DNA of 64,000 nucleotides from Burkholderia cepacia ATCC 25416 (GTDB lineage: Bacteria > Pseudomonadota > Gammaproteobacteria > Burkholderiales > Burkholderiaceae), in contig NZ_CP012983.1 in NCBI RefSeq assembly GCF_001411495.1, forward strand, positions 992,001 to 1,056,000, given 5' to 3'. How positions within the stretch are numbered: position 1 is the stretch's first letter; every line of letters begins with the position of its first letter. Positions 38,210 to 47,330 of the stretch are shown one piece after another. The position numbers were made by a program, and so were the translations under genes. Below the pieces are notes generated by a model. The model saw only the letters and a list, made by a program, of their open reading frames with translations, was not told the origin of the DNA and searched no databases.

Positions 38210-38365
38210 ATGAAGAACTCGAAGCCGCCCACCCGCCTCCCGCGCGAGAAAGACCGTACGCCGCTGGTACGCGCCGGCGCGCTGCTGCTGATGGCCGGCC
38301 TGCTGTACCTGCTGTGGCCGTCGGCCGAAACCGCCTACCTTGCGATGGAGTCCGTCATCCGCTGA
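38210..38365 (+). CDS. Possible small single-span membrane protein (51 aa)
   Basis: A 51-codon frame (MKNSKPPTRLPREKDRTPLV...) with a basic N-terminus and one hydrophobic segment (AGALLLMAGLLYLLW). It ends about 40 bases before the trpS leader. No clear ribosome site is present apart from TTGGAG about 30 bases upstream. The membrane-protein-like composition supports it; homology is unknown. Confidence 0.4.
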   Translation: MKNSKPPTRLPREKDRTPLVRAGALLLMAGLLYLLWPSAETAYLAMESVIR

Positions 38366-38392
38366 CGCGGCACGTCCGTCCCCGCTCTACGC

Positions 38393-38398
38393 TATACT
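38393..38398 (+). promoter_or_regulatory. Candidate -10 element of the trpS leader transcript
   Basis: TATACT is a good -10 element. Transcription would start about seven bases on, at or next to the ATG of the leader peptide (38405), so the leader peptide may be translated from a leaderless mRNA. No good -35 is seen at normal spacing. Confidence 0.45.
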
Positions 38399-38404
38399 CG
38401 CGCA

Positions 38405-38455
38405 ATGGAAACCCAACCCGCCTCGCCGAACGTGCATTGCTGGTGGCGCGCCTGA
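38405..38455 (+). CDS. trpS leader peptide with tandem Trp codons
   Basis: ATG to TGA encodes METQPASPNVHCWWRA, 16 residues, with two adjacent Trp codons (38441-38446) just before the stop. Trp is the rarest codon, and a Trp pair in a short frame directly upstream of a terminator hairpin and a tryptophanyl-tRNA synthetase gene is the hallmark of ribosome-mediated attenuation. Ribosomes would stall here when charged tRNA-Trp is scarce. No Shine-Dalgarno is visible. Confidence 0.8.
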   Translation: METQPASPNVHCWWRA

Positions 38456-38527
38456 CCCAGGCGGCCCGTTTCCTTTTGCATGTCCCAAACGTGATGCCGC
38501 CAGCCATGGCGGCATTTGCGTTTCTGC
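38418..38527 (+). promoter_or_regulatory. Tryptophan-responsive transcription attenuator of trpS
   Basis: Four segments can pair alternatively. Segment 1 CCGCCT (38418-38423) pairs with segment 2 AGGCGG (38459-38464). Segment 2 GGCGGC (38460-38465) pairs with segment 3 GCCGCC (38496-38501), extended by CGTTT (38467-38471) with AAACG (38487-38491): the antiterminator. Segment 3 (38494-38502) and segment 4 (38507-38515) form a perfect 9-bp terminator stem with a 4-base loop, followed by TTTGCGTTTCT. A ribosome stalled at the Trp codons would cover segment 1 and free segment 2, allowing read-through into trpS. Pairings were found by eye. Confidence 0.78.
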
Positions 38528-38556
38528 GCAGACGACATGGCTGGCGGCTTCGATAA

Positions 38557-39588
<1,032 letters not shown>

Positions 39589-39617
39589 GCGGCGCAGGCA
39601 GCGCGTGCGTGAACGCG

Positions 39618-39654
39618 CGCCGCGCGCCGGACAGTATCGGGCCGGCGCGCGGCG
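39618..39654 (+). terminator. GC hairpin after trpS
   Basis: A perfect 13-bp inverted repeat (39618-39630 and 39642-39654) with an 11-base loop, about 30 bases past the trpS stop. No T tract. It also lies at the end of the convergent VOC gene. Confidence 0.55.
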
Positions 39655-39701
39655 ATCACCGCATCAGGTGCGCGTGCGTGCGCCGCTGCAACCGCCTCTC
39701 G

Positions 39702-40112
39702 TCACGATGCGTGCGCCGGCACGGACGCGTGGCACACCGCCTCGACCCGGTTGCCGGCCGGGTCGACGAGAAACGCCCCGTAGTAGTCGCCGTGATAATG
39801 CGGCCGCAAGCCGGGCTCACCGTCGGACTGCCCGCCCGTCGCGAGGCCGGCCTCGAAAAACGCATCCACCTGCGCGCGGCTCGCGGCCTTGAAGCACCAG
39901 TGCCGCTTGCTCACGCCGATTTCGGCGGGATCCAGGTAGATCGCGAGAAAGGTCGATGCGGTGTCGTTCGCATTGCAGCGTTCGCCGTAGCCGAGTGCGG
40001 TGCCCCGGTCATAGACCCGGGCCGCGCCCAGCGCGGCCATGATGGCATCGTAGAACGGGCGCGCCAGTTCGATATCCGGCACGCTGATTGACACGTGATC
40101 AAGCAGTTGCAT
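39702..40112 (-). CDS. VOC-family (glyoxalase-like) protein
   Basis: A 136-residue vicinal-oxygen-chelate protein. LLDHVSISVPDIELARPFYDAIMAALG is the first beta-alpha-beta module and YYGAFLVDPAGNRVEAVCH the second, each with potential metal ligands (His5 region, Glu near the end). VOC proteins include glyoxalases, dioxygenases and antibiotic-binding proteins; the substrate is unknown. ATG at 40112 has ACGGAG upstream. It is convergent with trpS. Confidence 0.85.
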   Translation of the reverse strand: MQLLDHVSISVPDIELARPFYDAIMAALGAARVYDRGTALGYGERCNANDTASTFLAIYLDPAEIGVSKRHWCFKAASRAQVDAFFEAGLATGGQSDGEPGLRPHYHGDYYGAFLVDPAGNRVEAVCHASVPAHAS

Positions 40113-40489
40113 TGCATCTACTCCGTTGAAGGGCACACGAGTCTACATGAGCGCGACAATTCGCGCCGAAGCCACGCTGCCGCTCGTGGGCAATACCTGC
40201 ACACCCGACACTGTCACACGCGATGTCGTTCATGGCGGTAGCGGGCCGTCCCTTGGTCCACTCCGCCGATGCCGCGCCCGCGCAACCCGCTATCGTTTCG
40301 CATGCGATCCACGGACGACGTTCTTCCGACTACATGCGTGGAGCACTTCGAGGTCGGCGGCCCGGTTTCTTGATAGGCTTCATTTCGGCTGCTCTCCTGT
40401 CCGGGAGCCTGGTCCTGGAAACCCGATCCGCACGGATTCCCGCAGGAACCGCCGCCTTCAACCTGCAACTACTTTGGGGACTCTGCCCA

Positions 40490-40936
40490 ATGTCGGCCGA
40501 CGAATCGATACACGCGTACCCGGGGGAAGCATCCACTTTCAATTGTGCGTGTTGTGGTAGCGAGACGAGGAGAATCACGGGCGAACTGCACCAAGACGAT
40601 TCAGTGGGTGGCGTCTACTTCGTCCAATGGGCAACCGGAAGGCCGGACCATCCGCCGATCATTGACCTCGTGTTGGGCGACTGGGGGGAAAGCGCCGGGC
40701 CTGCCGACCGCGTTCTGGTTTCATTGATCTATATTCCGCGCGAGGGAGGCGGTCCTGTCTCCGTCGTGAACGCCGCGGAACGGGGCGTCGATAATTCCGG
40801 CTTGTTTGAATTCGCGCTTGCCCGGGAGCAGGTCATCGGTACGCCGCTGGCCCCGTTGGTGTTTCAGATGATCGATGCGCTCTGGATCACCGAGCCACGA
40901 ATCGCAGAGGTCAAAGCACTGGACAACGTCGTGTAG
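40490..40936 (+). CDS. Hypothetical protein (148 aa) with N-terminal CxxC
   Basis: A 148-residue soluble protein. NCACCGSETRRI near residue 20 could bind zinc; the remainder is mixed alpha/beta and acidic. ATG at 40490 is chosen because TTGGGGA lies about nine bases upstream and earlier codons have poor composition; the frame is open to 40223. No family is recognised. With the nearby SUKH protein it could belong to an orphan-immunity type neighbourhood, which is conjecture. Confidence 0.65.
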   Translation: MSADESIHAYPGEASTFNCACCGSETRRITGELHQDDSVGGVYFVQWATGRPDHPPIIDLVLGDWGESAGPADRVLVSLIYIPREGGGPVSVVNAAERGVDNSGLFEFALAREQVIGTPLAPLVFQMIDALWITEPRIAEVKALDNVV

Positions 40937-41095
40937 ATCAACCTCGAGAGGCGCGGCGTCACTTCATCTGCATCAGTTGAATCAGGTTCCCGCAGGTATC
41001 GTCGACGATCGCGACGCGCACGGGCCCCGCGTCCATCGGCTCCAGCGTGAAGCGGACGTCGAGATCCCTGAGCCGCGCGAATTCCGCATCGAGAT

Positions 41096-41103
41096 CGTCG
41101 ACC
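41096..41103. repeat. Target site duplication, left copy
   Basis: CGTCGACC directly flanks the left end of the IS element and is repeated exactly at 42460-42467. Eight bases is normal for the IS256 family. Confidence 0.9.
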
Positions 41104-41133
41104 GGAGGTATCCGGAATTTCGTGTGTGAGGCA
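41104..41133 (+). repeat. IS terminal inverted repeat, left
   Basis: Thirty bases from GGAGGTATCCGG to GAGGCA, matching the reverse complement of the right end at about 21 of 30 positions, next to the transposase stop. Confidence 0.8.
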
Positions 41134-41142
41134 GGTTAAAAC

Positions 41143-42402
41143 TCAGATTCCGATACTAAAGCGCTCTGGGTAAAGCAGCGCGAACTGGGTCATCGCGCTC
41201 TTCCAATCGTGCCGGGAGCCGGTCCACTTGGCAACGACGTTGCGCAGTGCCAGCCAGATCAGCTTCAGCGCGGCCTCGTCCGACGGGAAGTGGCCGCGTG
41301 CCTTGATGATCTTGCGAAGCTGCATGTGCAGCGACTCAATGGCGTTCGTGGTGTAAATGATCTTCCGTATGTCCGGCGCGAACGCGTAGAAGGGAATCAC
41401 CTGCTCCCAGGCTCGCCGCCAGAGTGCGGCAATTGGCGGGTATTTCGTGCCCCACGGTCCAGCGTCGAACGCGTCCAGCGCCACGGCGGCCGCCTCGGCC
41501 GTCGGTGCTCGGTAGATCTCCTTGAGCGCGGCGGCAGCCGACTTGCGATCTTTCCAGCTCGCAAAGTCCAGCGAGTTACGGATCAGATGCACGATGCATG
41601 TCTGAACCGTCGTTTCCGGGAACACGGTGTTGATCGCTTCCGGGAAGCCCTTCAGGCCGTCAACCACGGCGATCAGGATGTCCTGCACGCCACGCAGTTT
41701 CAGGTCGTTGACGACCCGCAGCCAGAACTTAGCGCCCTCGGTCTGCTCGATCCAGAGGCCGAGCACGTCACGTGTGCCGTCGCGGCGCACGCCGAGCGCC
41801 AAGTAGATCGCCTTGTTGCGGACCACGCCTTCGTCGCGAATCTTGACGCGCAAGGCGTCAAAGAACACGACCGGATACATCGGCTCGAGCGGCCGCTGCT
41901 GCCATTCACGCACTTCGTCGATCACCGCATCGGTCACTGTACTGATGAAGTCCGGCGATACCTCGATGCCGTACATCTCCAGCAGGAACCCCTGAATCTC
42001 CCGCACGCTCATGCCGCGCGCGTACATCGCGATGATCTTGTCGTCGAAGCCGGTAAAACGTCGCTCGCCCTTGGCAATGAGCACCGGATCGAACGTCCCT
42101 TCGCGGTCACGCGGAATCTCGACGTCGAGCAGGTCGTCGTCGGTCGTGATGCGCTTGCGACTGGTGCCGTTGCGGTGGTTCGTGCTGTCCGACGGCTTGG
42201 CCTCGCCCTTCTCGTAGCCGAGATGGTGGGTCAGTTCGCCGCCCAGCGCCCGCTCGAAGATCGCCTTCTTGAGTGCGGCAAGCTGCTCGTTGATCGTCGC
42301 CCGGTCCAGCGTTCCGGGCACCAGTTGCTTGATCAGTTCCGGGTCCAGGTTCAAGCCCTTGCCCGGTTCGATCGTCACTTCTTCCTTGCGTTTGCGTGGC
42401 AT
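41143..42402 (-). CDS. IS256/Mutator-family transposase
   Basis: A 419-residue DDE transposase of the IS256 group. Diagnostic parts are GYEKGEAKPSDSTNHRNGTS, VEIPRDREGTFDPVLIAKG, the first catalytic Asp in VVFFDALRVKIRD, the second in IAVVDGLKGFPEAI followed by the C-x2-H pair TCIVHLIRNSL, and the Glu in YTTNAIESLHMQLRK. The reading frame is intact from ATG at 42402, close to the right inverted repeat. It cuts and pastes or copies the element, making 8-bp duplications. Confidence 0.97.
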   Translation of the reverse strand: MPRKRKEEVTIEPGKGLNLDPELIKQLVPGTLDRATINEQLAALKKAIFERALGGELTHHLGYEKGEAKPSDSTNHRNGTSRKRITTDDDLLDVEIPRDREGTFDPVLIAKGERRFTGFDDKIIAMYARGMSVREIQGFLLEMYGIEVSPDFISTVTDAVIDEVREWQQRPLEPMYPVVFFDALRVKIRDEGVVRNKAIYLALGVRRDGTRDVLGLWIEQTEGAKFWLRVVNDLKLRGVQDILIAVVDGLKGFPEAINTVFPETTVQTCIVHLIRNSLDFASWKDRKSAAAALKEIYRAPTAEAAAVALDAFDAGPWGTKYPPIAALWRRAWEQVIPFYAFAPDIRKIIYTTNAIESLHMQLRKIIKARGHFPSDEAALKLIWLALRNVVAKWTGSRHDWKSAMTQFALLYPERFSIGI

Positions 42403-42429
42403 AAAAGTGGCTCCTTGGTCGCCAGTTTA

Positions 42430-42459
42430 TGCCTCGCACACAAAGTTTCGGATAGGCTC
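42430..42459 (-). repeat. IS terminal inverted repeat, right
   Basis: Thirty bases ending GGATAGGCTC, the imperfect mirror of the left end, located just upstream of the transposase start. Confidence 0.8.
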
Positions 42460-42467
42460 CGTCGACC
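42460..42467. repeat. Target site duplication, right copy
   Basis: CGTCGACC, identical to 41096-41103. Deleting one copy together with the element restores the VOC reading frame. Confidence 0.9.
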
Positions 42468-42744
42468 TGGAACGATGCCGCCGGAATGCCGTCCTCGTAC
42501 AGCGCCTGCTTGTAAGGCCCGACCGCGCGATGGTTGCTCGGCTCGAGCAGCAGCTCGGTGCCGTCCGGCTGGTCCTTCGACACCACGGTCAGCCAGCGGT
42601 ACTCGCCCACGGGCACGTTGTTCTTCAGCTTGAAACCGAGCTTGTCGGTATAGAACGTCAACGCCTTGTCCTGGTCGTCGACAAAAATACTCGTCACGTA
42701 GATTCGCATTTCAACCTCTCCTGAAATAGCAGCCGTCGCCGCCG

Positions 42745-43338
42745 CTATTCTTCGTCGAAATCGATGACAAACGCATAACCGCCGTCGATCAGCTGGCGCA
42801 GGTAGCCGTCGAAGTCGTCGGCGATCACCGCGTAGCTGTCGGGATCGTGCAGGAAGCGCACGACCTGCCCGACCTTGCCGCCCGCCGCCGGTTCGAAATC
42901 GATGTAGAGCTGCGACGTGCCGCCGTTGTTCATGCAATGCGAGAAGCACAGCCGCCGGCCCATCGGCAGCGCGATGTCGATGCGTGGATCGACGAGTTCG
43001 CCGTCGTCGTTCGCGTCGTCGCCGTAGATCTCGGCGATGCTGTCGCGATACTTCGCCCCTTCCTCGAGCATCTGCGCGGCCGACAGCAGGTAATACGGGT
43101 ATTCGTAGACGTCGGAGCCCAGCACCAGCACGTTGACCGTCGTGCCGCCGTAGTCGCGCCAGTAGGTGCCGTCGAGCGTGCCGAGCAGTTCGAGCAGGCT
43201 GGCCGGGCACTGCGGATACGCAGCGCGTAGCGCGTCGAGCTGCGCGGGCGTCGCGCCCGTGGCGGCGGCGAGCGCCGCGTTGTCGGTGTCGGGCAGCACG
43301 GCACGCAGGCCGGCGAGATAGGTGTCGACGAGGGTCAT
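42745..43338 (-). CDS. SMI1/KNR4 (SUKH)-family protein
   Basis: A 197-residue acidic SUKH-fold protein. The N-terminal helix-strand part (LDALRAAYPQCPASLLELLGTLDGTYWRDY) and the EYPYYLLSAAQMLEEG strand-helix are typical, as is the C-terminal DDFDGYLRQLIDGGYAFVIDFDEE. In bacteria SUKH proteins are frequent immunity proteins of polymorphic toxins, but no toxin gene is nearby. It was probably co-transcribed with the downstream VOC gene now broken by the IS. Confidence 0.82.
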   Translation of the reverse strand: MTLVDTYLAGLRAVLPDTDNAALAAATGATPAQLDALRAAYPQCPASLLELLGTLDGTYWRDYGGTTVNVLVLGSDVYEYPYYLLSAAQMLEEGAKYRDSIAEIYGDDANDDGELVDPRIDIALPMGRRLCFSHCMNNGGTSQLYIDFEPAAGGKVGQVVRFLHDPDSYAVIADDFDGYLRQLIDGGYAFVIDFDEE

Positions 43339-43409
43339 CGCGTCAGATCCGAAGAACAGGCCAGCGCCATTCTAGCGCCCGACGCGACCCGCCCCTTCCG
43401 CGCACCTGC

Positions 43410-44330
43410 CTACGTGATCTGGTACGTCGACGCCGGCACGAATTCCTCCGGCAGCGGGCGATCGCCCAGTTCGAGCACCGACCGTTCGATCGTGCGCGCC
43501 ATCGCATCGAGCGCCAGCGCGTTCGGCGCGAGGCCGAACGGCTCGGCCACCTCGTTCGCGATCGCCTCGAGTGCGATCAGCGTGTACGCGATGAACACGC
43601 AGATCAGCGGCGTGAAGAACTCCGTCGAATCGACGAGACCGAACGGCAGCAGCACGCAATACGCATACACGGTGCGATGCAGCAGCACGCTGTACGAGAA
43701 CGGGATCGGCGTCGACAAGATGCGCTCGCAACCGCCGACCGATTTGCCGAGCTCGTCGAGTTGCGCCTCGAACATCCAGCAGGTCGCGTCGCTGCCGGGC
43801 GCGCGGCCCAGCGCGCGGACGATGCTGCCGCGCAGCTCGTCGAGGATCGCCACGGGCTTGAAACACTTGCCCGCGAGCGCGGCGGTGCGCTCCGCGCCGA
43901 GGATCCGCTGCAGGTCCTGCGTCGGATCGGTATGGCGAAGCTGATGCTTCAGCGCATAGGTGAACGCGATCAGCAGGTCGGCGAGCCGGTTGCGCTCGGC
44001 GTCGTCGACGCTGTCGGGCAGGTAGCGATTCAGTTGCGACGTCAGCGCGCGCGCCGCGATCAGCAGGTTGCCCCACAGATGCCGCGCCTCCTTGAACCGC
44101 TCGAAGCTCGCGTTGTTGCGAAACGCGAGGAAGATCGCGAGCGCCAGCCCGAACAGCGTGAACGGCGCGGTATTGAGGGGGATCTTCTCGCCGAAGATGC
44201 GCCCGTTCGTGAAGACCGCCAGCGTGCTGACGATCGCCATGAACACGAGCTGCGGAATGATCGATTGCAGCACGGAGCCGTTCCAGACGAACAGCATCCT
44301 GAGCCAGTTTTGTCGTGGTCGGACGATCAT
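43410..44330 (-). CDS. Bestrophin-family ion channel (UPF0187)
   Basis: A 306-residue membrane protein of the bestrophin family. The start (MIVRPRQNWLRMLFVWNGSV), FTLFGLALAIFLAFRNNASFERFKEARHLWG and PFSYSVLLHRTVYAYCVLLPFG, and the late EAIANEVAEPFGLAPNALALDAM are conserved family stretches. It has four main hydrophobic segments and probably forms pentameric anion or cation channels. It seems monocistronic. Confidence 0.93.
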   Translation of the reverse strand: MIVRPRQNWLRMLFVWNGSVLQSIIPQLVFMAIVSTLAVFTNGRIFGEKIPLNTAPFTLFGLALAIFLAFRNNASFERFKEARHLWGNLLIAARALTSQLNRYLPDSVDDAERNRLADLLIAFTYALKHQLRHTDPTQDLQRILGAERTAALAGKCFKPVAILDELRGSIVRALGRAPGSDATCWMFEAQLDELGKSVGGCERILSTPIPFSYSVLLHRTVYAYCVLLPFGLVDSTEFFTPLICVFIAYTLIALEAIANEVAEPFGLAPNALALDAMARTIERSVLELGDRPLPEEFVPASTYQIT

Positions 44331-44493
44331 GGTGTTTTCTCGACTGCCAGGGAAATACGCGATACGGCACGCCGGCGCCCGATGCGCAGCGGCCCGCGCG
44401 TGGCGGGCCGCTGTCGGGTGGATGCCGGGCCGGGCGCCGTGCTGCGCGAGATGATACGCCCGCGCGCGCCGCGCCCGTCACATCATGCGGCGC

Positions 44494-45501
44494 TCAGTGA
44501 TAACCGACATCGCCCTCGCGCACCTTGCCGCGGAACACGCGGTACTGCATCGCGTTGTACACGAGGATGATCGGCAGCACGATCACGGTGCCGATCAGCG
44601 CGAACTTCTGGCTCGAATAGCTTGACGATGCATCCCAGATCGACAGCGACGGCGGCACGATGTTCGGCCAGATGCTGATCACGAGCCCCGTGTAGCCGAG
44701 GAACACGAGCGCGAGCGTCAGCAGGAACGGCGTGGCCTCGTGCGTGCGCTTCACCGAGTGGAAGATGCCCCACACGCACGCGACGACGAGGATCGGCACC
44801 GGCAGGAACCAGCCCAGATTGCCGCTGCCGAACCAGCGGTGCGCGACGGCCGGCAGCCCGATCACGGTCCACAGGCTGACCACGCCCATCACGGCGAGCA
44901 GGACGCCCGCGAGCGGCTTCATCAGGAGCCGCATCTTGCGCTGCAGCTCGCCGTCGACCTTCAGGATCAGCCAGCCGCAGCCGAGCGTCGCATACGTGAC
45001 GAGCACGCCGATCCCGCACATCAGGCTGAACGGCGACAGCCAGTCGAACGGCCCGCCCGCGAACTGGTTGTTCACGATCTTGATCCCCTGCAGCAGCGAA
45101 CCGAGCACGATCCCCTGGCAGAACGCCGCGAGCGCGGAGCCGCCGATGAACGCGAGATCCCACATGTGTTGCGTGCGGGTGGCCTTCGCGCGCAGCTCGA
45201 ACGCCGCGCCGCGAAAGATCAGCCCGACCAGCATCAGCACCAGCGGCAGGTAGTTCGCGGGCAGCAGCGTCGAATAGACGACCGGGAACGCGCCGTAGAG
45301 CCCCGCGCCGCCGAGCACCAGGAACGTCTCGTTGCCGTCCCACACCGGCGCGACGGTGTCGAGCATCACCTGGCGCTCGGCCTTCGCATCGAAGAACGGA
45401 AACAGCAGGCCGATGCCGAGATCGAAGCCGTCCAGCATCACGTAGATGAATACACCGAGGCCGATGATCGCGGCCCACACGACAGGAAGATCGATTTGCA
45501 T
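44494..45501 (-). CDS. cioB: Cytochrome bd-type quinol oxidase subunit II (CioB/CydB)
   Basis: A 335-residue integral membrane subunit with about eight segments. LPVVWAAIIGLGVFIYVMLDGFDLGIG and VWDGNETFLVLGGAGLYGAFP are the CydB signatures. It forms the quinol oxidase with subunit I encoded three bases upstream. No CydX-like gene is evident after the stop. The CIO naming follows the partner's short Q-loop. Confidence 0.95.
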   Translation of the reverse strand: MQIDLPVVWAAIIGLGVFIYVMLDGFDLGIGLLFPFFDAKAERQVMLDTVAPVWDGNETFLVLGGAGLYGAFPVVYSTLLPANYLPLVLMLVGLIFRGAAFELRAKATRTQHMWDLAFIGGSALAAFCQGIVLGSLLQGIKIVNNQFAGGPFDWLSPFSLMCGIGVLVTYATLGCGWLILKVDGELQRKMRLLMKPLAGVLLAVMGVVSLWTVIGLPAVAHRWFGSGNLGWFLPVPILVVACVWGIFHSVKRTHEATPFLLTLALVFLGYTGLVISIWPNIVPPSLSIWDASSSYSSQKFALIGTVIVLPIILVYNAMQYRVFRGKVREGDVGYH

Positions 45502-45504
45502 GGC

Positions 45505-46905
45505 TTACTCCGCTTCGGTCACGTTCAGCGGCGTGGACAGCGCGCTCTTGCGCAGCCCCGGATGCCGGTGCAGCTCGATATACCCGGCCTGGGCAGCCGG
45601 CCCGCGCTTCATCAGTTTCAGCATGTAGTAGACACCCGTTCCGAACACCAGGAAATACACGACCACGAAGATCAGGAGCGACACGCCGACCTGCTGCGCG
45701 CTGAGCGGCGCGACGGAATCGACGGTGCGCAGCACGCCGTACACGGTCCACGGCTGCCGCCCGACCTCGGTCGTAATCCAGCCGGCCAGCAGCGCGACGA
45801 TGCCGGAAGGCCCCATGCAGACCACGAACCACTGGAACCAGCGCGTTTCATAGAGGCGCCCGCCCTTTCTCAGCAGCAGCCCGAGCAGCGCGGTGAGCAG
45901 CATCAGCATCCCGAGGCCGGCCATGATCCGGAACGTCCAGAAGATGATCGGCGAATACGGGCGGTCCTGCGGCGGGAATTCCTTCAGCCCGCGAATCTCG
46001 CCGTCCCAGCTGTGCGTGAGGATCAGGCTGCCGAGGTGCGGCACCTGGATCGCATAGCGCGTGGTTTCGGCCTGCATGTCGGGCAGCCCGACGAGGTTCA
46101 GCGCCGTGCCGCCCTTCTCGGTTTCCCACAGCCCTTCGATCGCCGCGATCTTCGCCGGCTGGTATTCGCGCGTGTTCAGCCCGTGCGCGTCGCCGACGAC
46201 GATCTGGATCGGCGCGAGCACCAGCAGCATCCACAGCGCCATCGAGAAGCTGCGCTTCACCGGCTCGTCGCGGCGCCCCTTCAGCAGGTGCCACGCGCCG
46301 CACGCGGCGACGATGAAGCCCGCGACGATGAACGCCGCGATCGTCATGTGCACGAGACGGTACGGGAACGACGGGTTGAACACGATCTTGAACCAGTCGA
46401 CCGGCACGACGAGGCCGTTCTCGATCTTGTAGCCCTGCGGCGTCTGCATGAAGCTGTTCGACGCGAGAATCCAGAACGTCGAGATCAGCGTGCCGACCGC
46501 GACCATCAGCGTCGCGAAGAAGTGGGCGCGCGGGCTCACGCGCTGCCAGCCGAACAGCATCACGCCGAGGAAGCCGGCTTCGAGGAAGAACGCCGTCAGC
46601 ACTTCATAGGTGAGCAGCGGGCCCGTGATGTTGCCCGCGACGCGCGAGAAGCCGGCCCAGTTCGTGCCGAATTCGTACGCCATCACGACGCCGGAGACCA
46701 CGCCCATCCCGAAGCCGATCGCGAAGATCTTCGACCAGAACTGGAACATGGATTTGTAGGCGGCGTCGCCGGTGACGAGATAGCGCCATTCCAGCACCGC
46801 CAGGAAGCTCGCCATACCGATGCTGATCGCGGGAAACACGATGTGGAACGACACCGTGAATGCGAATTGCAATCGTGCGAGATGGAACGCATCGAAGATT
46901 TCCAT
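45505..46905 (-). CDS. cioA: Cytochrome bd-type quinol oxidase subunit I (cyanide-insensitive CioA type)
   Basis: A 466-residue subunit that binds the haems and oxidises quinol at the cytoplasmic membrane. The start MEIFDAFHLARLQFAFTVSFHIVFP holds an early haem-ligand His; GYKIENGLVVPVDWFKIVFNPSFPYR and GLNTREYQPAKIAAIEGLWE are conserved. The Q-loop between segments 6 and 7 is short, as in CioA rather than E. coli CydA. Such oxidases work at low oxygen or with cyanide. The start at 46905 fits the family; GTG or ATG codons upstream would add a non-homologous extension. Confidence 0.95.
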   Translation of the reverse strand: MEIFDAFHLARLQFAFTVSFHIVFPAISIGMASFLAVLEWRYLVTGDAAYKSMFQFWSKIFAIGFGMGVVSGVVMAYEFGTNWAGFSRVAGNITGPLLTYEVLTAFFLEAGFLGVMLFGWQRVSPRAHFFATLMVAVGTLISTFWILASNSFMQTPQGYKIENGLVVPVDWFKIVFNPSFPYRLVHMTIAAFIVAGFIVAACGAWHLLKGRRDEPVKRSFSMALWMLLVLAPIQIVVGDAHGLNTREYQPAKIAAIEGLWETEKGGTALNLVGLPDMQAETTRYAIQVPHLGSLILTHSWDGEIRGLKEFPPQDRPYSPIIFWTFRIMAGLGMLMLLTALLGLLLRKGGRLYETRWFQWFVVCMGPSGIVALLAGWITTEVGRQPWTVYGVLRTVDSVAPLSAQQVGVSLLIFVVVYFLVFGTGVYYMLKLMKRGPAAQAGYIELHRHPGLRKSALSTPLNVTEAE

Positions 46906-47330
46906 GACCGTAATTTGCTCGTGTTTGTGAGGATGTCCGCCCGAAGCAGGAAATCGCGCGACGGCTTGCCGACGACACATGCGAATACAAAACGGTCACT
47001 CGCATGGCATCGAAGCGTGAATGACGATATCGCGTTTGCAACGATACTCGCAATCGTTCGAACGTGCGCTGAAACTGTGCTGCTTCCGTTGCCGAAGATG
47101 TGTGTACGGAAAACACATTTCGCGCCGGCGGGACGATCAGCTGTACTGCTTTCCGCACTGCAGCGCTGTACATCGGGCGCACTGTTCATCCCCGTTAACA
47201 TCCGATGCAACGCCTGCCCGCGGCCACGGCGCGCCCCTCGGCCGCGCCCGCCCGGCAGCCCCGATTCCCCTGGTCCGGCGTACGCGCCCGACCCGGCCGG
47301 CCCGCCGGCCGATCCGCCTGGAGAAACCGC
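46906..47330. other. Divergent intergenic region, cioA / fdhD
   Basis: 425 bases between divergent genes. The half next to cioA is less GC-rich and probably carries its promoter. I searched by eye for an FNR/Anr box (TTGAT-N4-ATCAA) and found none. No gene is called. Confidence 0.45.

Larger units (their letters stand above)
41104..42459. mobile_element. IS256-family insertion sequence (1356 bp)
   Basis: A complete element defined by exact 8-bp direct repeats outside and 30-bp imperfect inverted repeats at the ends (41104-41133 and 42430-42459, sharing TATCCG and GTGTG-GAGGCA blocks). It carries one transposase gene on the minus strand. Size, duplication length and transposase fit the IS256/Mutator group, of which IS406 of Burkholderia is a member. 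It appears intact and may be active. Confidence 0.95.
40959..42709 (-). pseudogene. VOC-family gene disrupted by an IS256-family element
   Basis: The 5' part (42460-42709: MRIYVTSIFVDDQDKALTFY ... GIPAASFQVD) and the 3' part (40959-41103: DLDAEFARLRDLDVRFTLEP ... LIQLMQMK, stop) belong to one VOC/glyoxalase-like gene. Removing the element and one copy of the 8-bp target duplication joins them in frame into 129 codons (128 residues), which proves a simple insertion. The start at 42709 has GGAGAGG upstream. It lies 35 bases after the SUKH gene and would have been co-transcribed with it. Confidence 0.93.

Noticed and set aside
46906..47330. FNR/Anr box for cioA
   Set aside because: Expected from oxygen control of bd oxidases, but no TTGAT-N4-ATCAA-like sequence was found.
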